Part shown: in pieces, positions 26,184 through 39,025 of the stretch
Layout of the letters: every line of letters begins with the position of its first letter
How positions within the stretch are numbered: the stretch's first letter is position 1
Source of the DNA: Ursus arctos
Lineage: Eukaryota; Chordata; Mammalia; Carnivora; Ursidae
Assembly: GCF_023065955.2 (NCBI RefSeq)
Contig: NW_026622986.1
Coordinates: 19,245,848-19,309,847 of the forward strand
Direction: 5' to 3'
Length of the DNA: 64,000 bases
Program-made: the position numbers and the translations under genes
The notes under the pieces: generated by a model
The model's database searches: none
Told to the model about the DNA's origin: nothing
The model's input: the letters and a program-made list of their open reading frames with translations, nothing else

Positions 26184-27304
26184 TACATATTTGAATATCA
26201 TTTTAAATCATAGGAAGTCCAATGACAATATTTCATACCTTCACAGAGATGTACATTAAAGGTCCCAAACTCCTTCTATCTAGTTCAACAAATTAAATAA
26301 AGCTCACAATTCCTTTGTTACATAGATTATTATAGGTTCAGAGCCGGTGTGCCTGAGGTGAGGGTAACTTACTCAAAGTTAGGTAGTATTTCTGTGAAGA
26401 AACATAGTAAATCTCTATGGATTTGATAAAAATACAAGTTTTAACTTGTATAATTTCCAGAAAAATTTATGAGTAAAATATAGTATAAATAGGAAGAATG
26501 AAAAGAAGGTATCTAAGAAAATGACAAATCATTTTAACTATGGGCATCAGCAAGGAGAAAAAAAAAGGTCATGTTCATTGAGTAGTTTAGAATCTTTGCC
26601 ACATAATTTTTAATTAACACTAGTGAGAATTTATAGTTAACCCCAGAGCAGTATGCGGACATTATTTAGTATGCAGTTCTGTGCATTGGGGATTATTTTA
26701 TTTCTCCATGCCACGGGCTGCAGAGCCATATGTAATTACTCCACAGAGGAAATGTGTTTTGACTTTAAATCATTCATTCTTTAGTTTTTAAAAATGACTA
26801 AAATAGACTACATCTCTAAATGAGGCTTATTTCCTTAACAATATGGACCAGCAATAACATGAAAAGAAATCAAGTCACTGCTTTGAATTGCAGTAAAGCA
26901 AGCAATGACGAAAATTTCTATAGCCCAGGCATCGCACCAAGAAAAAAGAGCCTACAATTGTAAGAAAAGTAGATCTTCTTTCAGACAAGAATGTAGTCAG
27001 TCAGACAGCTGTTACCAAAAACATTGTGGTAAACAGAAAAGGCAGATTATGTTAGTGGGGATGTCTTACACGTATTTGGCCACTTTCAATTTCTTAATTC
27101 AGTCAAAACGATAAAAGCAGTGCCTACTAACCTGGTTGACAAGTATGTGGAATGAATGATAATCTCACATATTCCACAGTTAATGATATAAGAATGGAAA
27201 GAACACTGGTGCTCATAATAGAGAGTTGACGATAATGTGGCTGGTAGAATAGGGCATTAAAAAAAAAACTAGACTGAATATTTATGTTAGGAAAAAAAAA
27301 AAGC
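26184..27304. other. Intron sequence, nothing recognised
   Basis: AT-rich and without repeat landmarks that I recognise. The open stretch 26905-27114 has no splice signals. Confidence 0.4.
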
Positions 27305-27490
27305 TGGGGCAACTGGGTGGCTCAGTCAGTTAAGCATCTAACTCTTGATTTTGGCTCAGGTCATGATCTCAGGCTTGTGAGATGGAGCCCTGCATGGGAC
27401 TCCATGCTGAGCATGGAATATACTTAAGATTTTCTCTCTCCCTCTCCCCTACCCCACCTCCTTCTCAAAAAAAAAAAAAAAAAAAAAAAA
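27305..27490 (+). mobile_element. Older Can-SINE
   Basis: Head 'ggggcaactgggtggctcag', 'ttggctcaggtcatgatctc', 'ttctctctccctctccccta' and a 24-base A-run. Antisense to the gene. Confidence 0.93.
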
Positions 27491-28320
27491 TTGAGAGTCT
27501 TAAAGACCTAAAACTAAATTGGATAAATGGAAAAATCCTACAAAGAAGAAAAGATCTATAAAATAATGCAGCTAAAATATTTAATACAATAAAAGCCTGA
27601 TGCATATGTAAGACTAATCCTCTGTGGACTTGAACAGCCTGTCACCAACCTGAAAGTGACTCCAATTTAGAACTGGCTTTATTCTGGTTTGAAACAGAAT
27701 TGACAATCAAGATGCTCTTGCCCCTTTAAATTTCTATTTGGATTAAAATAGTTTTATATACGGGGTTCATTATACAGAACTAGATATAATCGTTCCGTAG
27801 ATTGTATTTGCGGGCAAACATTGAGTTTTATCATCATCTTCAAGCGATGATATTCAGTATGCTCTGCGATTTCAGATAGAAAACTTCACATGGGCATATA
27901 TTTTTAAGCACCCTCAATTCTTGTATAGAATATACTAATCACATGTAAGACATAATGGGCATATTCCCTGCCTTTGAAGACCATGCTATTTAGCTGGTTA
28001 TGCCATGTCTTCTTAGGTGAGTCTCTGCTCTGACAGTTTCTCGGGTTTACCTTGTTTTTGATGACTTTTCCTATTTGGAGAGCACTGGTCAAGTATTTTG
28101 TAGGATGTCTTTCTACTGGAATTTGGTGTTTTTTTTTTTTGTTATTGTTGTGATTGTTTTGTTTGTTTTCCCATCATGATTAGATAGAATTAATGGTTTG
28201 GGGGAAGAAAGACTACAGAAGTGTTATCTTCATCACGTAGTGACAAGAGTACGAACTATTATCGAGACGTGGTAGTGTCCACGTTGACCTTGTTCACATG
28301 GCTGGTGTGGTGCACGTACT
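27491..28320. other. Intron sequence, nothing recognised
   Basis: No named repeat or exon. A T-rich tract lies at 28127-28165. Confidence 0.4.
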
Positions 28321-28324
28321 ACAG

Positions 28325-29075
28325 TGATTGTCCACCATAAGGTCCCTTTTGTATCCTTTTCCACACTCCATTCTTTGAAAGGAGATCACTGGGTGCAGGC
28401 CACATCTATGGTGATCGACACTCCCCTCCTTCAGGGCAGGGGAATCTACATAAATTACCTGGAATTCTTATATGTGGGAAATTTGTCTCTTCTCTCTCAT
28501 TTACTTATTTATGCAGTAAATATTTATATCAGTATGGACTCAAGAGTATTTTATAATTTGAGTTATAATACAATGCAACTTTATTTCATGGCTCAAAATG
28601 TTCCGACTTTGGCCAAGAGGAGCTCTTTCAATACTCCTGGGTCCCTTTGACATACCCCATCAATGTAGGCTTTTCTTTTTACACACTACCTTATTTTCTA
28701 GCACTAAAAGTTGCTTCTGGCTCATCTAGTAGGTTTCCTGACCCAGTGCTAGAATCAGGCATCAGTGGTTTCTGTAAGAATCCCTAGTCCCCTTTTTCTT
28801 TTTTTTAAAGATTTTATTTATTTATTTGAGAGAGAGAGCAAGAGAGAGTAGAGCAAGAGGGAGGGGCAGAGAGAGAAGCAGGCTCCCCTCCTGAGCAGGG
28901 AGCCCAGTGCAGGATGTGGGGCTTGATCCCGGGACCCTGGGATCATGACCTGAGCTGAAGGCAGACGCTTAACCAACTGAGCCACCCAGGCACACTGCCC
29001 TGGTTCCTTTTATTGGAAAATGTTATCAGAAGCCAAGCTCTGGGTACTAGGTTGCTTCCTGTCACTTAAGCATCA
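28325..29075 (+). mobile_element. Old LINE-like repeat remnant, split by a SINE
   Basis: 'gaaaggagatcactgggtgc aggccacat', 'tttatatcagtatggactca', 'tttggccaagaggagctctt' and, beyond the SINE, 'ggttccttttattggaaaat' follow an old dispersed repeat that I believe is LINE-1 related. The open frame 28324-28650 is a by-product of it. Confidence 0.5.
28800..28998 (-). mobile_element. Can-SINE
   Basis: 'tttaaagattttatttattt', 'gagagagcaagagagagtag', 'gggatcatgacctgagctga', reversed head 'gagccacccaggcaca'. Inserted within the old repeat 28325-29075. Target duplication unclear. Confidence 0.92.
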
Positions 29076-29312
29076 TTGTTTCTTAGCTATAATGACTTGA
29101 AAAGTCATGCCATTTTTCAGTTATAAAAAATGATCAGAATTATCTCTTCAACTAGTGTCTTTCCCTCAGTCTCTCTTCTCTACCTCTGAAGCTCCTATTA
29201 GAAAACTGTTGAATTTACTCTTCTGATCCTCAGTGTCTCTTAATCTCTGTTCCTTTTTCCCCCCCTCTTTACTGTGCTGTATTCTGGTGAGTAAGCTCAT
29301 ATATATATATAT

Positions 29313-29525
29313 ATTTTTTTAAGATTTATTTATTTATTTACTCATTCATTCATTCATTCATTCAGAACATACACAAGTTGGGGGAGGGGCAGAGGAAAAG
29401 AATCTTGAAGCGGACTCCCCACTGAGAGGAGAGCAGAGCTGGGGCTGATCTCAGGACCCAGGAGATCGTGACCTGAGGCGAAACCAAGAGTATGAGGCTT
29501 AAAAGAATGAACCACCCAGGTACCC
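29313..29525 (-). mobile_element. Older Can-SINE with internal TTCA repeat
   Basis: 'tttttttaagatttatttat', a (TTCA)n tract at 29343-29363, 'aagaatcttgaagcggactc' and decayed head 'aaccacccaggtaccc'. The flanks 'taagctcata' (29292) and 'taaactcata' (29526) look like a diverged target duplication. Confidence 0.88.
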
Positions 29526-32490
29526 TAAACTCATAAATTTGATGATTTAACTCTTCAGTTCTGTCTCTAATCATCTTATTTCATTTTTTCCTTGATATTT
29601 ATGTTGTTATAATTTTATTCATTTCTAGAAGTTTAATTTAATTATTTTTACTTAGCATCCTGCCTATTCTTTTTCTCAAATGCTTTCCTTTTTTTCTGTA
29701 TCATAATCCCACTAGCAGATGGCCCCAACAGCATAAATTTACACCGGCTTCTGCGCTACCCTTGAAATTTCAGTGGTTCTAAAAATTGTAATATTAATTT
29801 GTTGTTTGGAGTTGCCATTCTTACATCATATATTATCCTATATGTGGTGTGGCACAATTTTATGGTTTTGGTTTCATGATGGTAGCTCCTGTTTTATTTG
29901 TTTTTTCCAAGTCCCTAGACACATAACAAATATCTCTGACGCTTTCCTGGAAAGGACCAGACTTTATGCAAGGGTTTCATGCCTAGCTCTCTTGTTCTCC
30001 TACAGGATTAAAAGATCCAGTCCCCAGGTACTATAATTAATGTCCAGGTCCCCAAATCCTTTAGGCCACTGGGAAGTTAGTTTCCACCTGTGATCTAGGT
30101 TTTGAATTCCTTCTTATAATCCTAGAACTGGTAGATTTTCTTCTCTTTTTGTTTCAAATTTCAGTTTAGAGTACTAATTTGTGCTTTTCAAAATATTTTT
30201 ATATGTTTTAGTGAGTGGGAAGCATACCCCATGATATAATTTTGTCATTTCTTCTGTAGTCTACATTTCAATATAAATTTAATATTTAAAAACTGTTAAT
30301 GTTTTAGATCCGTATTCTAAAAATAATCCCCAGAAAGTCCCATAAAACATTTTCTCCAAATAATGTTCTTTATTTAACATAAACATTATGCTACTTGCAT
30401 TTCATCCAATGGTAGATCTATGCTTTAAAAAAAAATTCCTGAAATTGGCACATACGACTTTTTGTATCTTGTGTTCACATAAAGGTAAACATGTATCAGC
30501 ATCTGAGGGCATCCACTGAGACAGAAACATTAAGATGTATTTGTAGTGGCTGGGAGAGGGAACTTTTCCAAAAATACGGTTTCTTTTTACTTGTTAATAT
30601 GTGGATTCTCCTTGTCATTTGTCTGTTTTAACATGTTGATAAATTATCTTTGGATAGTTTTTATGGAAGGTATGTTTCAATAGTTTTATCATTCTAAGTA
30701 AGTTTACCTGTAGTGAGAATTTTCAGTGCTAAACAGTAAATATTGACTGCTAATGGGCAGTCCAAATATGAGGACCAACATAATGATTTGAACCCCCATT
30801 CTTATCGAGGCTCTGTGACCTTAGGTAAGCCATTTAATATTAATCTCTAAAAGAATACTGAAAATCAGTCTCTCATACAAAGCACTAAATGTTCACATCT
30901 AGTGATGTCATCAACTTAGAATCTTATATTCATTCATCCTAGAAACACTGAGCCACTATCAGACGACATGGTGGATAGTTCTTACCTTCAAAGAATTTAT
31001 AACCTGGTGATAAAAATTTATTAGTAAAACAGTATGTGTAGCACTATAACTGAAGATATTTATGTGTTGCTGTCAGAGGGCAATACGAAGTAGCCCTAGC
31101 TTACAGTGTTGCATTAATAAATATTTAATTCAGTTATTAAGCTGATGGCCTTTCAAGATGTCCATCATCTCAGCTAGTCATTTAACCAATTAGAAATGCA
31201 GACCGGACCATGTGACTGAGACAAAACAGTTCCTTCATGAATTTCCTTTCTAAAACTCCTTTCTTCTCAGTTTCCTTAACAAGTAAGTTTGGCAATATTT
31301 TGAAAATATGGAAGGTTCAGATCTATTTGAAGGAAGAGCAACATCTGGTGTAAAAAAGGAAAAGGCCATTTTGGAAAAAGATCATGCACCCCAAATCTTC
31401 CTTCGCAGATGGACTGTTTATTTCACTTGAGCGCTCTCTTGCTCTGGAAATGCGATCAGGGGCAAGTTTACAATGAAAGGAGATCTCAACACTGCTGACA
31501 ACTTAATATCGCATGACCGGTATTTTCAAACATCCGGGAATTAGCAATACCTTTCATAGTTTCTATTCAGCAGGAGTATTTAAATCTATCTTTTGTTAGA
31601 AAAATTGCTAGGTTTTAAGAAGGTCAATGCACCTATCTGACAATTCTTAGCAAGACATCTGAAAATGTAACCTCAGTGATCTCCATGATGGCAAAGTTCA
31701 GCTTGTGTTGAAATTATCAGAAATGTTATCAGAGTTAGTGGACCACGTCTTGGCATACAGCAAGAGTTTCGGAACATACAAAAAAAAAAAAAAGAGATTC
31801 ACCTGGTGATGCGTAAAGTCAAGGTGCATGCTAAATGGAAAATCTCCTAAAGACTGATATTTTCATGTTTTTACACAAAATGGTGACTTTATAAAACTGT
31901 TTCTAGGTCTGCTTGAAAGAAAATGATAGATCCTAACCTCTCTTTTCAGACACGAGACTCATTTTTATTTTAGATCTGGACATATGTTAAATATCCAGTT
32001 TTCTTTATGGGTTCTTCATATTCTTTAAGAACAATAGACTGCCGGACCCTAGGCAATAGATCAAATCAGTGACGTAAAGGTTTAGACAGAAAAACATTAT
32101 TAGAATGCCTGAGAAGAAGAAAGGAGAAATAATAAGGAAATAAAACACCACCACCACCACAACTCAGAATACGATACTTTTATGCATGAATGCTTTCAGT
32201 GGCTTAGTGATTCAGAAGTCCTCACCCATTCCCACCTCTTTTCTATTCTTCATAGACCACAAACAGAACCCTTGTTCAGGTATCTGAGGAGTTCCTGATT
32301 ACCATTTTGAAAGAAGTATCCACCCTTTCTATTCTGGACTTCACTGTTGCCTCTGATATGCTGAAAATGCCTTCTTTTTTGAAACCCTCTGTTCCTTTAG
32401 CTCCTTGGCTAAAGGAATCACATTCCTGGTACTTTGCCATTTCTTCACCCTCCTTCTCGTCTTGGCTCCTTTTTCAGGCCAAGCCTTTTA
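29526..32490. other. Repeat-poor intron block
   Basis: Apart from a weak MIR at about 30780-30870, I recognise no repeats here. 31140-31790 is the least AT-rich and most unique-looking part. No exon frame with splice sites is visible. A (CAC)n tract lies at 32146-32160. Confidence 0.35.
30780..30870 (+). mobile_element. MIR SINE fragment
   Basis: 'gatttgaacccccattctta', 'ctctgtgaccttaggtaagc catttaa' match the MIR core. Confidence 0.65.
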
Positions 32491-32701
32491 TTTTATTTTA
32501 TTTTTATTAATTTTTTATTAATTTAATCACATGTGCGCACATGTGAGTGGGGGGAAGGGCAGAAGGAGAGAGAGAATCTTAAGCAGGCTCCATGCCCAGC
32601 AAGGAGCCAGACACAGGGCTGGATCTTGCGACCCTGAGAACATGACCTGAGCTGAAGTCGAGAGTCGAATACTTAACTGACTGAGCAACCCAGGCTCCCC
32701 T
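32491..32701 (-). mobile_element. Older Can-SINE with target duplication
   Basis: T/A-rich start, 'gagagaatcttaagcaggct', 'gagaacatgacctgagctga' and decayed head 'gagcaacccaggctccc'. Flanks 'ggccaagcctttta' (32477-32490) and 'ggcccagcctttta' (32702-32715) differ at one base. Confidence 0.92.
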
Positions 32702-32704
32702 GGC

Positions 32705-33060
32705 CCAGCCTTTTAAGTGCCTAGCAGAATAAACTGTGATCCTGTTTTATTTCCCTCTGCCTTCCTCGGGCATCATGGTTTTATCTGCACCTGGGGGCCT
32801 GATGATCTGCTATCTACATCCCAATCTGTACTTTTTTCCTGAATTTAGAAATTTACAATATATTTGCCGTTGGATTTCTCTACAGCCTATGAGACACACT
32901 AAACATGACAAAAAATGCACACACTTTCTTCTTTCGCCTACTACTTTATCTTCCCCACCTTCTTGCATCACTTCTAAACCTCAGAATGCCTATGTGTGGT
33001 CCACAGATGCACACCTTTTTCACCTATTTCTTGCCTTTATTCATATTTCTATGCTCTCAT
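32705..33060 (+). mobile_element. Possible L2 LINE fragment
   Basis: 'gttggatttctctacagcct atgagacac' and 'actaaacatgacaaaaaatg' resemble the L2 region that reads 'cttggatgtct...ctcaaactcaacatgtcc'. Divergent. The 130-codon open stretch at 32736-33128 has no other support as a gene. Confidence 0.4.
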
Positions 33061-33794
33061 CCCAGAACCGTTACCAAAAAATGACCCTGATTTTCTTAAG
33101 TTTGGAAACATTGATTTCTGGGACATGAACTAAAAAAAAAAATGTTAGCAGTTAATTACATCTATTATTGATCTCTCTTGGTCTTACGGTAGATTAGGTG
33201 GGCTCTACCAATGACTAATAATTTATGCAATACAAAACAATCCCATGTAAGAAAATACATGGTCTTCCTAAAAATATAAGGCTCTAGAACCTCTCTGATT
33301 TTGGTAACATTCATGGGCTTATAATGAAGAATAAGAGATTCTAAAATGCCGAACAATCTAATTCAGACTTTTTAATTAGCCCATCTTGTCTATTATTTAT
33401 GTAGTAAGGTTACTGCAGGACACTATTATATAATTTTCAATTTATGTGCAAATTTCTGGGTCACACAATGATCAAGTTATGCTTTTGTGCACAAAATGAA
33501 TACAAACAAGTCTAATCACAGTAAATATTATCTTTGACCCTTTCCATTGAACTCTCTCATATTTGTAAGATGTATAAAATTTTATTCTGCACTGTATTGT
33601 CAATACACTATTTCAATCAGCTCTTTAGAATTTAATGGGAGTACTATCAACCGAAGATGATTATTAAAACTGAGACTCAATAAAAAACCATTTAGAGCTA
33701 CTTTGTAATTGTAAACAAATAATTTACAAAAAAAAAGAAAATTTTAAATATTTTTTTAACAAAACCTTAAAATCTCCCTGAATAAAATCTGTAA
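33061..33794. other. Intron sequence, nothing recognised
   Basis: AT-rich, no landmarks. Confidence 0.4.
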
Positions 33795-33960
33795 CAACTG
33801 TGTGATTTGGTTAAATTAGTGGATCTGTTTGAGGCTCAGATTCCTTCTATGACAAATGGAGATACTGCAGTTCCTATACGAACGTGTGTGTGAACATGAG
33901 ATGAGACGGTGTATACAAAGTTTTCAGTATATGCTTGACATTTTAGTAAATGTTCTATTA
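33795..33960 (+). mobile_element. MIR SINE fragment
   Basis: 'gtgtgatttggttaaattag', 'ctcagattccttctatgaca aatggagat' and 'gtaaatgttctattactgct' follow the MIR 3' half. Confidence 0.65.
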
Positions 33961-34269
33961 CTGCTAGTTTTTCCATTTTTTTCTGGGTTCTTGACTGCTT
34001 GCCCTCTCAAAACTTTATTTTATGTATAAAATGTGTTCTTCTAAGATTTAGCTAAGATAAACTATATAAAGCTGGTAAAACTGTCCTCGATTTATGGATG
34101 CTGGAAGTCCTAATTCATTCATCCTAGGCCAGCATTCTTCCTACAACAACACATTGCTTTGTGAAAACATTAATAATGTTTTATATTATCATTTACTTTC
34201 TAAACAGAGTTAGAAAATGAAACCAGTATTAACAGATGATATTGACTGTTGATTTACAATGGGCTGGGA

Positions 34270-34420
34270 TCACTTTGCAAGGATTAAATCAAGACATTTT
34301 CACAATAATTCAATTGTATAGAAGAGGCACAGAGAGGTTAGCTAACTTGCCCCAGGTCACACAGCTAAGAAAGAGTAGAGTTAAAATTCAAACTCAGGTA
34401 ATGATCTGAAAGCCTATCAT
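34270..34420 (-). mobile_element. MIR SINE, reverse orientation
   Basis: 'gaagaggcacagagaggtta', 'aacttgccccaggtcacaca gctaa' and 'aaattcaaactcaggtaatg' are a reversed MIR core. Confidence 0.8.
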
Positions 34421-36170
34421 GTTATATAATATCAAAGATAATTGTTTTTCCAATCAAAACAATAAAATTCTTTTCTTTGAGAGAATTAATTAAGAGAATA
34501 TAATTAAAGTGCGTGTTCTATGCTTTTAAGGAAATTTGAAAAATGGTAAAATATTTAATGTTTTCTTGGAACACAACATGAAACTTTTAGACTAGAAACA
34601 CCTAACTGGATTCACTACCAAACTCAACACAGTATTTAAACTGCTTAATATGTTTCATAAGTTATTTTAAAGAGAAGCTCACCAAAGAGTACATTATTTC
34701 CTAAAGAATAAGATTGACATCTTGGGAAAAGATGTACATTTTAAATGGCTAACTTTCAAAAATGATATTATAATTTTTCATAATATATGCTATAGAACAT
34801 CCCAAAACACCTTTGTGTTAATACTGTATTTCACATTTTTAAATATTATGGACAGAAAATCAGTTTTTGATTAGCATTTTTGGCAGTATGAGATTTTGGT
34901 CACCTTATTAAGACCATCAGAGAGGGAATATCTACATGTGTAATACAATACTGAAATGTTTTTAAATGCAAGAGGCTTCAAAGCCAGAAATGGAATGGAT
35001 TCAGCCAACTGGGAATTTCTGTTGAAATCTGGAGATAACTTCATTGGCTTAGGGCCGACCCAGGGCACAGGATGTATGGGAGGCTCCCGCACAAAACTGG
35101 GACCAGCAGGCTTATACCTGCTGCATAGAGCAAATGAGAAACCTGCTTCAGTGGTAGATGGGTATATCTCCATATACACAGATATGAATACGGATGTGTG
35201 AGCATGTATGTGTGTGTGTGTGTGTATTTGTATTCACATGAATCTAAAATGTATATGGCATAACAAAAGGCTAACGAAAAGCCAAGACGCTCCCACAAAA
35301 TCAAGAGACTATATACTCTAGATACCAACACTTATGTACACATTAAAATAAGTTGGATGGTGTAGAATGACAAAGGAGTAGACTAATAGACCACTGAAAC
35401 ATAAAACACCTTGTCTGAGCCTCATGTGTTTAGAAATTTGATTTTTGACAGACCTGACATGCAGACTGGAAGGAAAAGAATGGGTAAAACATGTCCCCAA
35501 TCTTCAGGCTGAGCTACAGGGATATCAGAGAGTACATAAAGATTTTACAATGGGGATAAAGGAATATAGTTTTAAGGGAATCGATTTTTAGATCTCCATT
35601 TCTAAATGTGATGCTTTCTAAAACTGATCTGTTTGAGAATGCCCCAGTGATCATTCTGGTTCTCCTTTGTGCACTTTGTTTTACAAGCGTACTCCACACT
35701 TTATAAAAGACAGACCTTTGCATCTTTCCTCTATTTGACATTCAGAAACATATATGGCCAGGTTGTGACAGGAGAGACGTGCTATTTCTAGTGCATTTAA
35801 TGACTCACAGTTTCTATTCCCTATTTTCAAAAAAAAAAAAAAATGACTCGTCTAGATGGTATTTCATGAGATTGAAATACAACAAAAGGAGCATGAAACC
35901 ACTTACCATACAATATTCTTTACTACCAATGCATACATAACTAAAGCTATTCTTTGAAACTTAGGAAAACTGAAGTACAAATGTAAATAGGTTTGATATT
36001 TACAAGCGCTCATCAAAGTTGTCTTTGGAAGTTTGATACAAATTAGCACTGCTCCCAGTGAACACTTAGGAAGTAGACACATCTATAGACAAATGGCAGT
36101 GCTCAGCGTGCTCTTTGTAGCTACAAGTGAGATGGTCAGTTCATCACCTCGGAAAACGGATTCTCTCTAG
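34421..36170. other. Intron sequence, nothing recognised
   Basis: No named repeat except a (TG)n tract at 35209-35226. Overlapping open stretches at 34871-35331 lack splice signals or domains. Confidence 0.4.
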
Positions 36171-36174
36171 TAAA

Positions 36175-36225
36175 ATGAATAAATACGATGGCCGAAGCTT
36201 GATGAATAAATATGATGGCCGAAGC
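36175..36225 (+). repeat. Two-unit tandem duplication, 27-bp period
   Basis: Copies at 36175-36198 and 36202-36225 share 23 of 24 bases (core 'gatggccgaagc'). A local duplication, not a known repeat family. Confidence 0.9.
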
Positions 36226-36309
36226 CACTGTTCAATAGATTGTGTCACAAATTATGGTAGATTTAAAAAAAAAAAATCTATGCCTTAGAGCAAACAAACC
36301 TATGGTACT

Positions 36310-37045
36310 ACTGAGAAGAGAGACAAAAGGCCAATAAGCACATGAAAAGATGCTTGCCATCATAAATGCAAATTAGAGAAATGCAAGTCAAAACCAAAAT
36401 GAGATACTACCTCATACCCATTAGGATGACTACTATTAAAAAAATAAAACACTCAGAAAATAACAAGTTTTGGCGAGAATATGGAGAAATCGGAATGCTG
36501 ATGTATGGCTGGTAAGAATGTAAAATGGCACAGGGACCATGAGGAACAGAATGTGTCCTCAAAAAACTAAAATATAATTACCATATGAGCCAGCAAGTCC
36601 ACTTTTGGACATATACCTATAAGAACTGAAATCAAGGACTCACACAGGTATTTATACACCCATATTCTTATTATTCAGCCTTAAAAAGGAAGGGAATTCT
36701 GACATATGCTACAACAAGGATGAACTTCCTAAGCTAAGTGAAGTAAGCAAACCACAAGTAAGTCTGGTTCCACCTAGATGAGGCACTTAGAGAAGTCAAA
36801 TTCATAGAAACAGGAAGTAGAATGGTGGTTGCTGGGGGCCAGACGGAGGGGGAAATGGGGAGCTCGTGCTTAGCTGGTATAGAGTTCCAGTTTTACAAGA
36901 TGAGTACTTCTTGGATGGATGCCAGTGATGGTAGAACAGTAAATATCTTAATGTCATTAAACTGTATACTGAAACACGATTAAAGTGGTAAATTTTATGT
37001 TCTGTTTATTTTATCACAATTTAAAAAAATTTAAAAAGAAAAAAA
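36310..37045 (+). mobile_element. LINE-1 3' UTR fragment
   Basis: 'aataagcacatgaaaagatg', 'aaccaaaatgagatactacc', 'gttgctgggggccagacgga' and 'gtggtaaattttatgttctg' give the LINE-1 3' end in order. No ORF2 remains. Confidence 0.88.
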
Positions 37046-37952
37046 AATTTTTTTGCTGATTGTCTACTAAGTGCTAGGCTCTGTGCTAGGAGCCGGTGTT
37101 ATGGCAAAGCCTGACTTCATCTTCAACTTCAATTTGGAAACATTTTTCCTGAAGAACAAGTGTTGGATGCCAAAAGTTGCCTTGATTTGCATGGACTGTG
37201 GGATATTACCATTAAAATGGAAAACAGTATTGTGGATATTAAACTTGCATATATTTTAAAGAAATATGTGAGGAATGTGGGATAAATTCGTATTCTGCAA
37301 GTATTACATTTACAAGTGGAATGGGGATGCGTTTTTGCACATTTACATGAATTTTTAAAAAAGACACGCTTGTTATAATGAAAAGTAAGTCTGATTTAAC
37401 CTGCTAGCTTGACAATGAGAACTGTGTTTGCCAACCAGTACACATGGCAGACATTTTCAAATCAGTAAGTGAACTAAGTTTGCCTCTCCAAAGGTTAGAC
37501 AAAAATATGTCTGAATCATGTCTGAATAAGTTAAAATCACACTCACTTATTTTATCAAAAAATAACTGACAAAGCTATATTAAAATTCTTTATGTTTCCA
37601 AGTTTCCACATCTTTAGGAGTACACTGAGTTGAACAAGGATCTTCGAAATGGAAGCGTAAAAAGGTTTATTAGTGGCGATTCTCTAAGTCTTGATAGGTA
37701 AATAATTCTTGGATACTATTCCTAGAAACTGAGAGAATGAATGATTCTACCACCTGTGTTGTAGTAAATAATTTCCTAAGTCGGGTGGTTTCTAATTTGT
37801 TGCTTTCAAAAATCTGAGGAGTGACTTGATTTTCCGAAACTGCGTCAAAAAATAAGTTCTAATCATACTGTAGGTTTTACTTTACAACCTATTTTGACAT
37901 GTAATCCAGTTCAAACACTTGAGAGACAATGCTATGAGAAAACGCCAGTCTT
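37046..37952. other. Intron sequence, nothing recognised
   Basis: Starts with 'ctactaagtgctaggctctgtgctagg', which may be a MIR or L2 scrap. The rest is unassigned. Confidence 0.4.
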
Positions 37953-38152
37953 TTTTTTTTTTTTTAAGATTTTATTTATTTATTTGACAGAGATAGAGAC
38001 AGCCAGCGAGAGAGGGAACACAAGCAGGGGGAGTGGGAGAGGAAGAAGCAGGCTCCCAGCAGAGGAGCCTGATGTGGGGCTCGATCCCAGATCGCTGGGA
38101 TCACGCCCTGAGCCGAAGGCAGACGCTTAACCGCTGTGCCACCCAGGAGCCC
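37953..38152 (-). mobile_element. Young ursid-type Can-SINE with 18-bp target duplication
   Basis: T-run, 'taagattttatttatttatt', 'gagacagccagcgagagagg', 'atcgctgggatcacgccctg' and reversed head 'gccacccaggagccc'. Flanks 'tgagaaaacgccagtctt' (37935-37952) and 'tgagaaaactccagtctt' (38153-38170) differ at one base. Confidence 0.95.
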
Positions 38153-38245
38153 TGAGAAAACTCCAGTCTTAACAATGATCACAATCTTATCTGAACGAGG
38201 TTCCTTAGCATTTAATTCTCTAAAAGCAAAAATTAGAAATAGGAT

Positions 38246-38442
38246 TTTTTAAAAAGATTTTATTTATTTATCTGAGAGAGAGAGAGCACAAGAGAGCACA
38301 AGCAGGTGGAGGGGAAGAGGGAGAGAGAGAAGCAGGCTCCCCGCTGAGCAGGGAGCCCACCGCAGGGCTTGATCCTAGTACCCAGAGACCATGACCTAGG
38401 CCAAAGGCAGACACTTAACTGACTGAGCCACCCAGGCGCCCC
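38246..38442 (-). mobile_element. Can-SINE
   Basis: 'aaaagattttatttatttat', 'gagagagagagcacaagaga', 'agaccatgacctaggccaaa', reversed head 'gagccacccaggcgcccc'. It lies 76 bp from the previous SINE's duplicate, in the same orientation. Confidence 0.93.
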
Positions 38443-38854
38443 TGAATCAAATTATTTTTTGAGTCAAGGAATAATCATCCATGACTGCATAAAACAACTG
38501 ATGAAATTACTGAGTCAGGATTCCGTGCATAGTAAAGAACCTCAAAACCACACAGCTAAAAAAGAAGTCGACAAAAATGCATATGATTTTATAGTGCAAC
38601 TCTACTGATATCAAGGACAAAAAACGGAACAGGTTAAGTAACATTATTTAGTACAATCAATTGCACCACAACTAAAAATGAATTCCAGAGGCTGATTATC
38701 ATAAAAGCAGGATAGTGATGTCCTCCAGCAGAAAAGTGCACATAAAAATTTTCCAATGTACAGATAATGCACTTAATTTGTGTACAGTAATTTGGGGGAT
38801 CATTTTATTCTAATATTAAACTGAAAATGTAATTTAAGATACTGTTTTATATGT

Positions 38855-39025
38855 GTAATAAGGGCTGCACGTTAGAAGTACCTAAAGCTTGAAAAATTAT
38901 GGATGCCTGAGCCCCACACCCAGAAATAACAGTTTAATTGGTCTGGAAGGAGGCCTGGGTAGAAATATTACTTTAAGCTCCCCCAAAGATTTTAGTGTGT
39001 AGCCAGGGTTGACTGCCACGATCAC
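38855..39025 (+). mobile_element. MER5A DNA transposon
   Basis: 'gcacgttagaagtacctaaa', 'ggatgcctgagccccacacc', 'ggaaggaggcctgggtagaa' and 'gtgtgtagccagggttgact' match MER5A in order. Confidence 0.7.

Noticed and set aside
32736..33128. 130-codon plus-strand frame as a gene
   Set aside because: It overlaps probable L2 sequence, lacks splice or promoter signals and shows no recognisable domain.
35799..35849. Small retro-insertion ending in an A-run flanked by 'aatgactc'
   Set aside because: An 8-bp match beside an A-run is too weak, and the 35-bp insert matches nothing I know.
35903..35918. Minus-strand donor-like 'tatg|gtaagtgg'
   Set aside because: No open frame or acceptor upstream on that strand.
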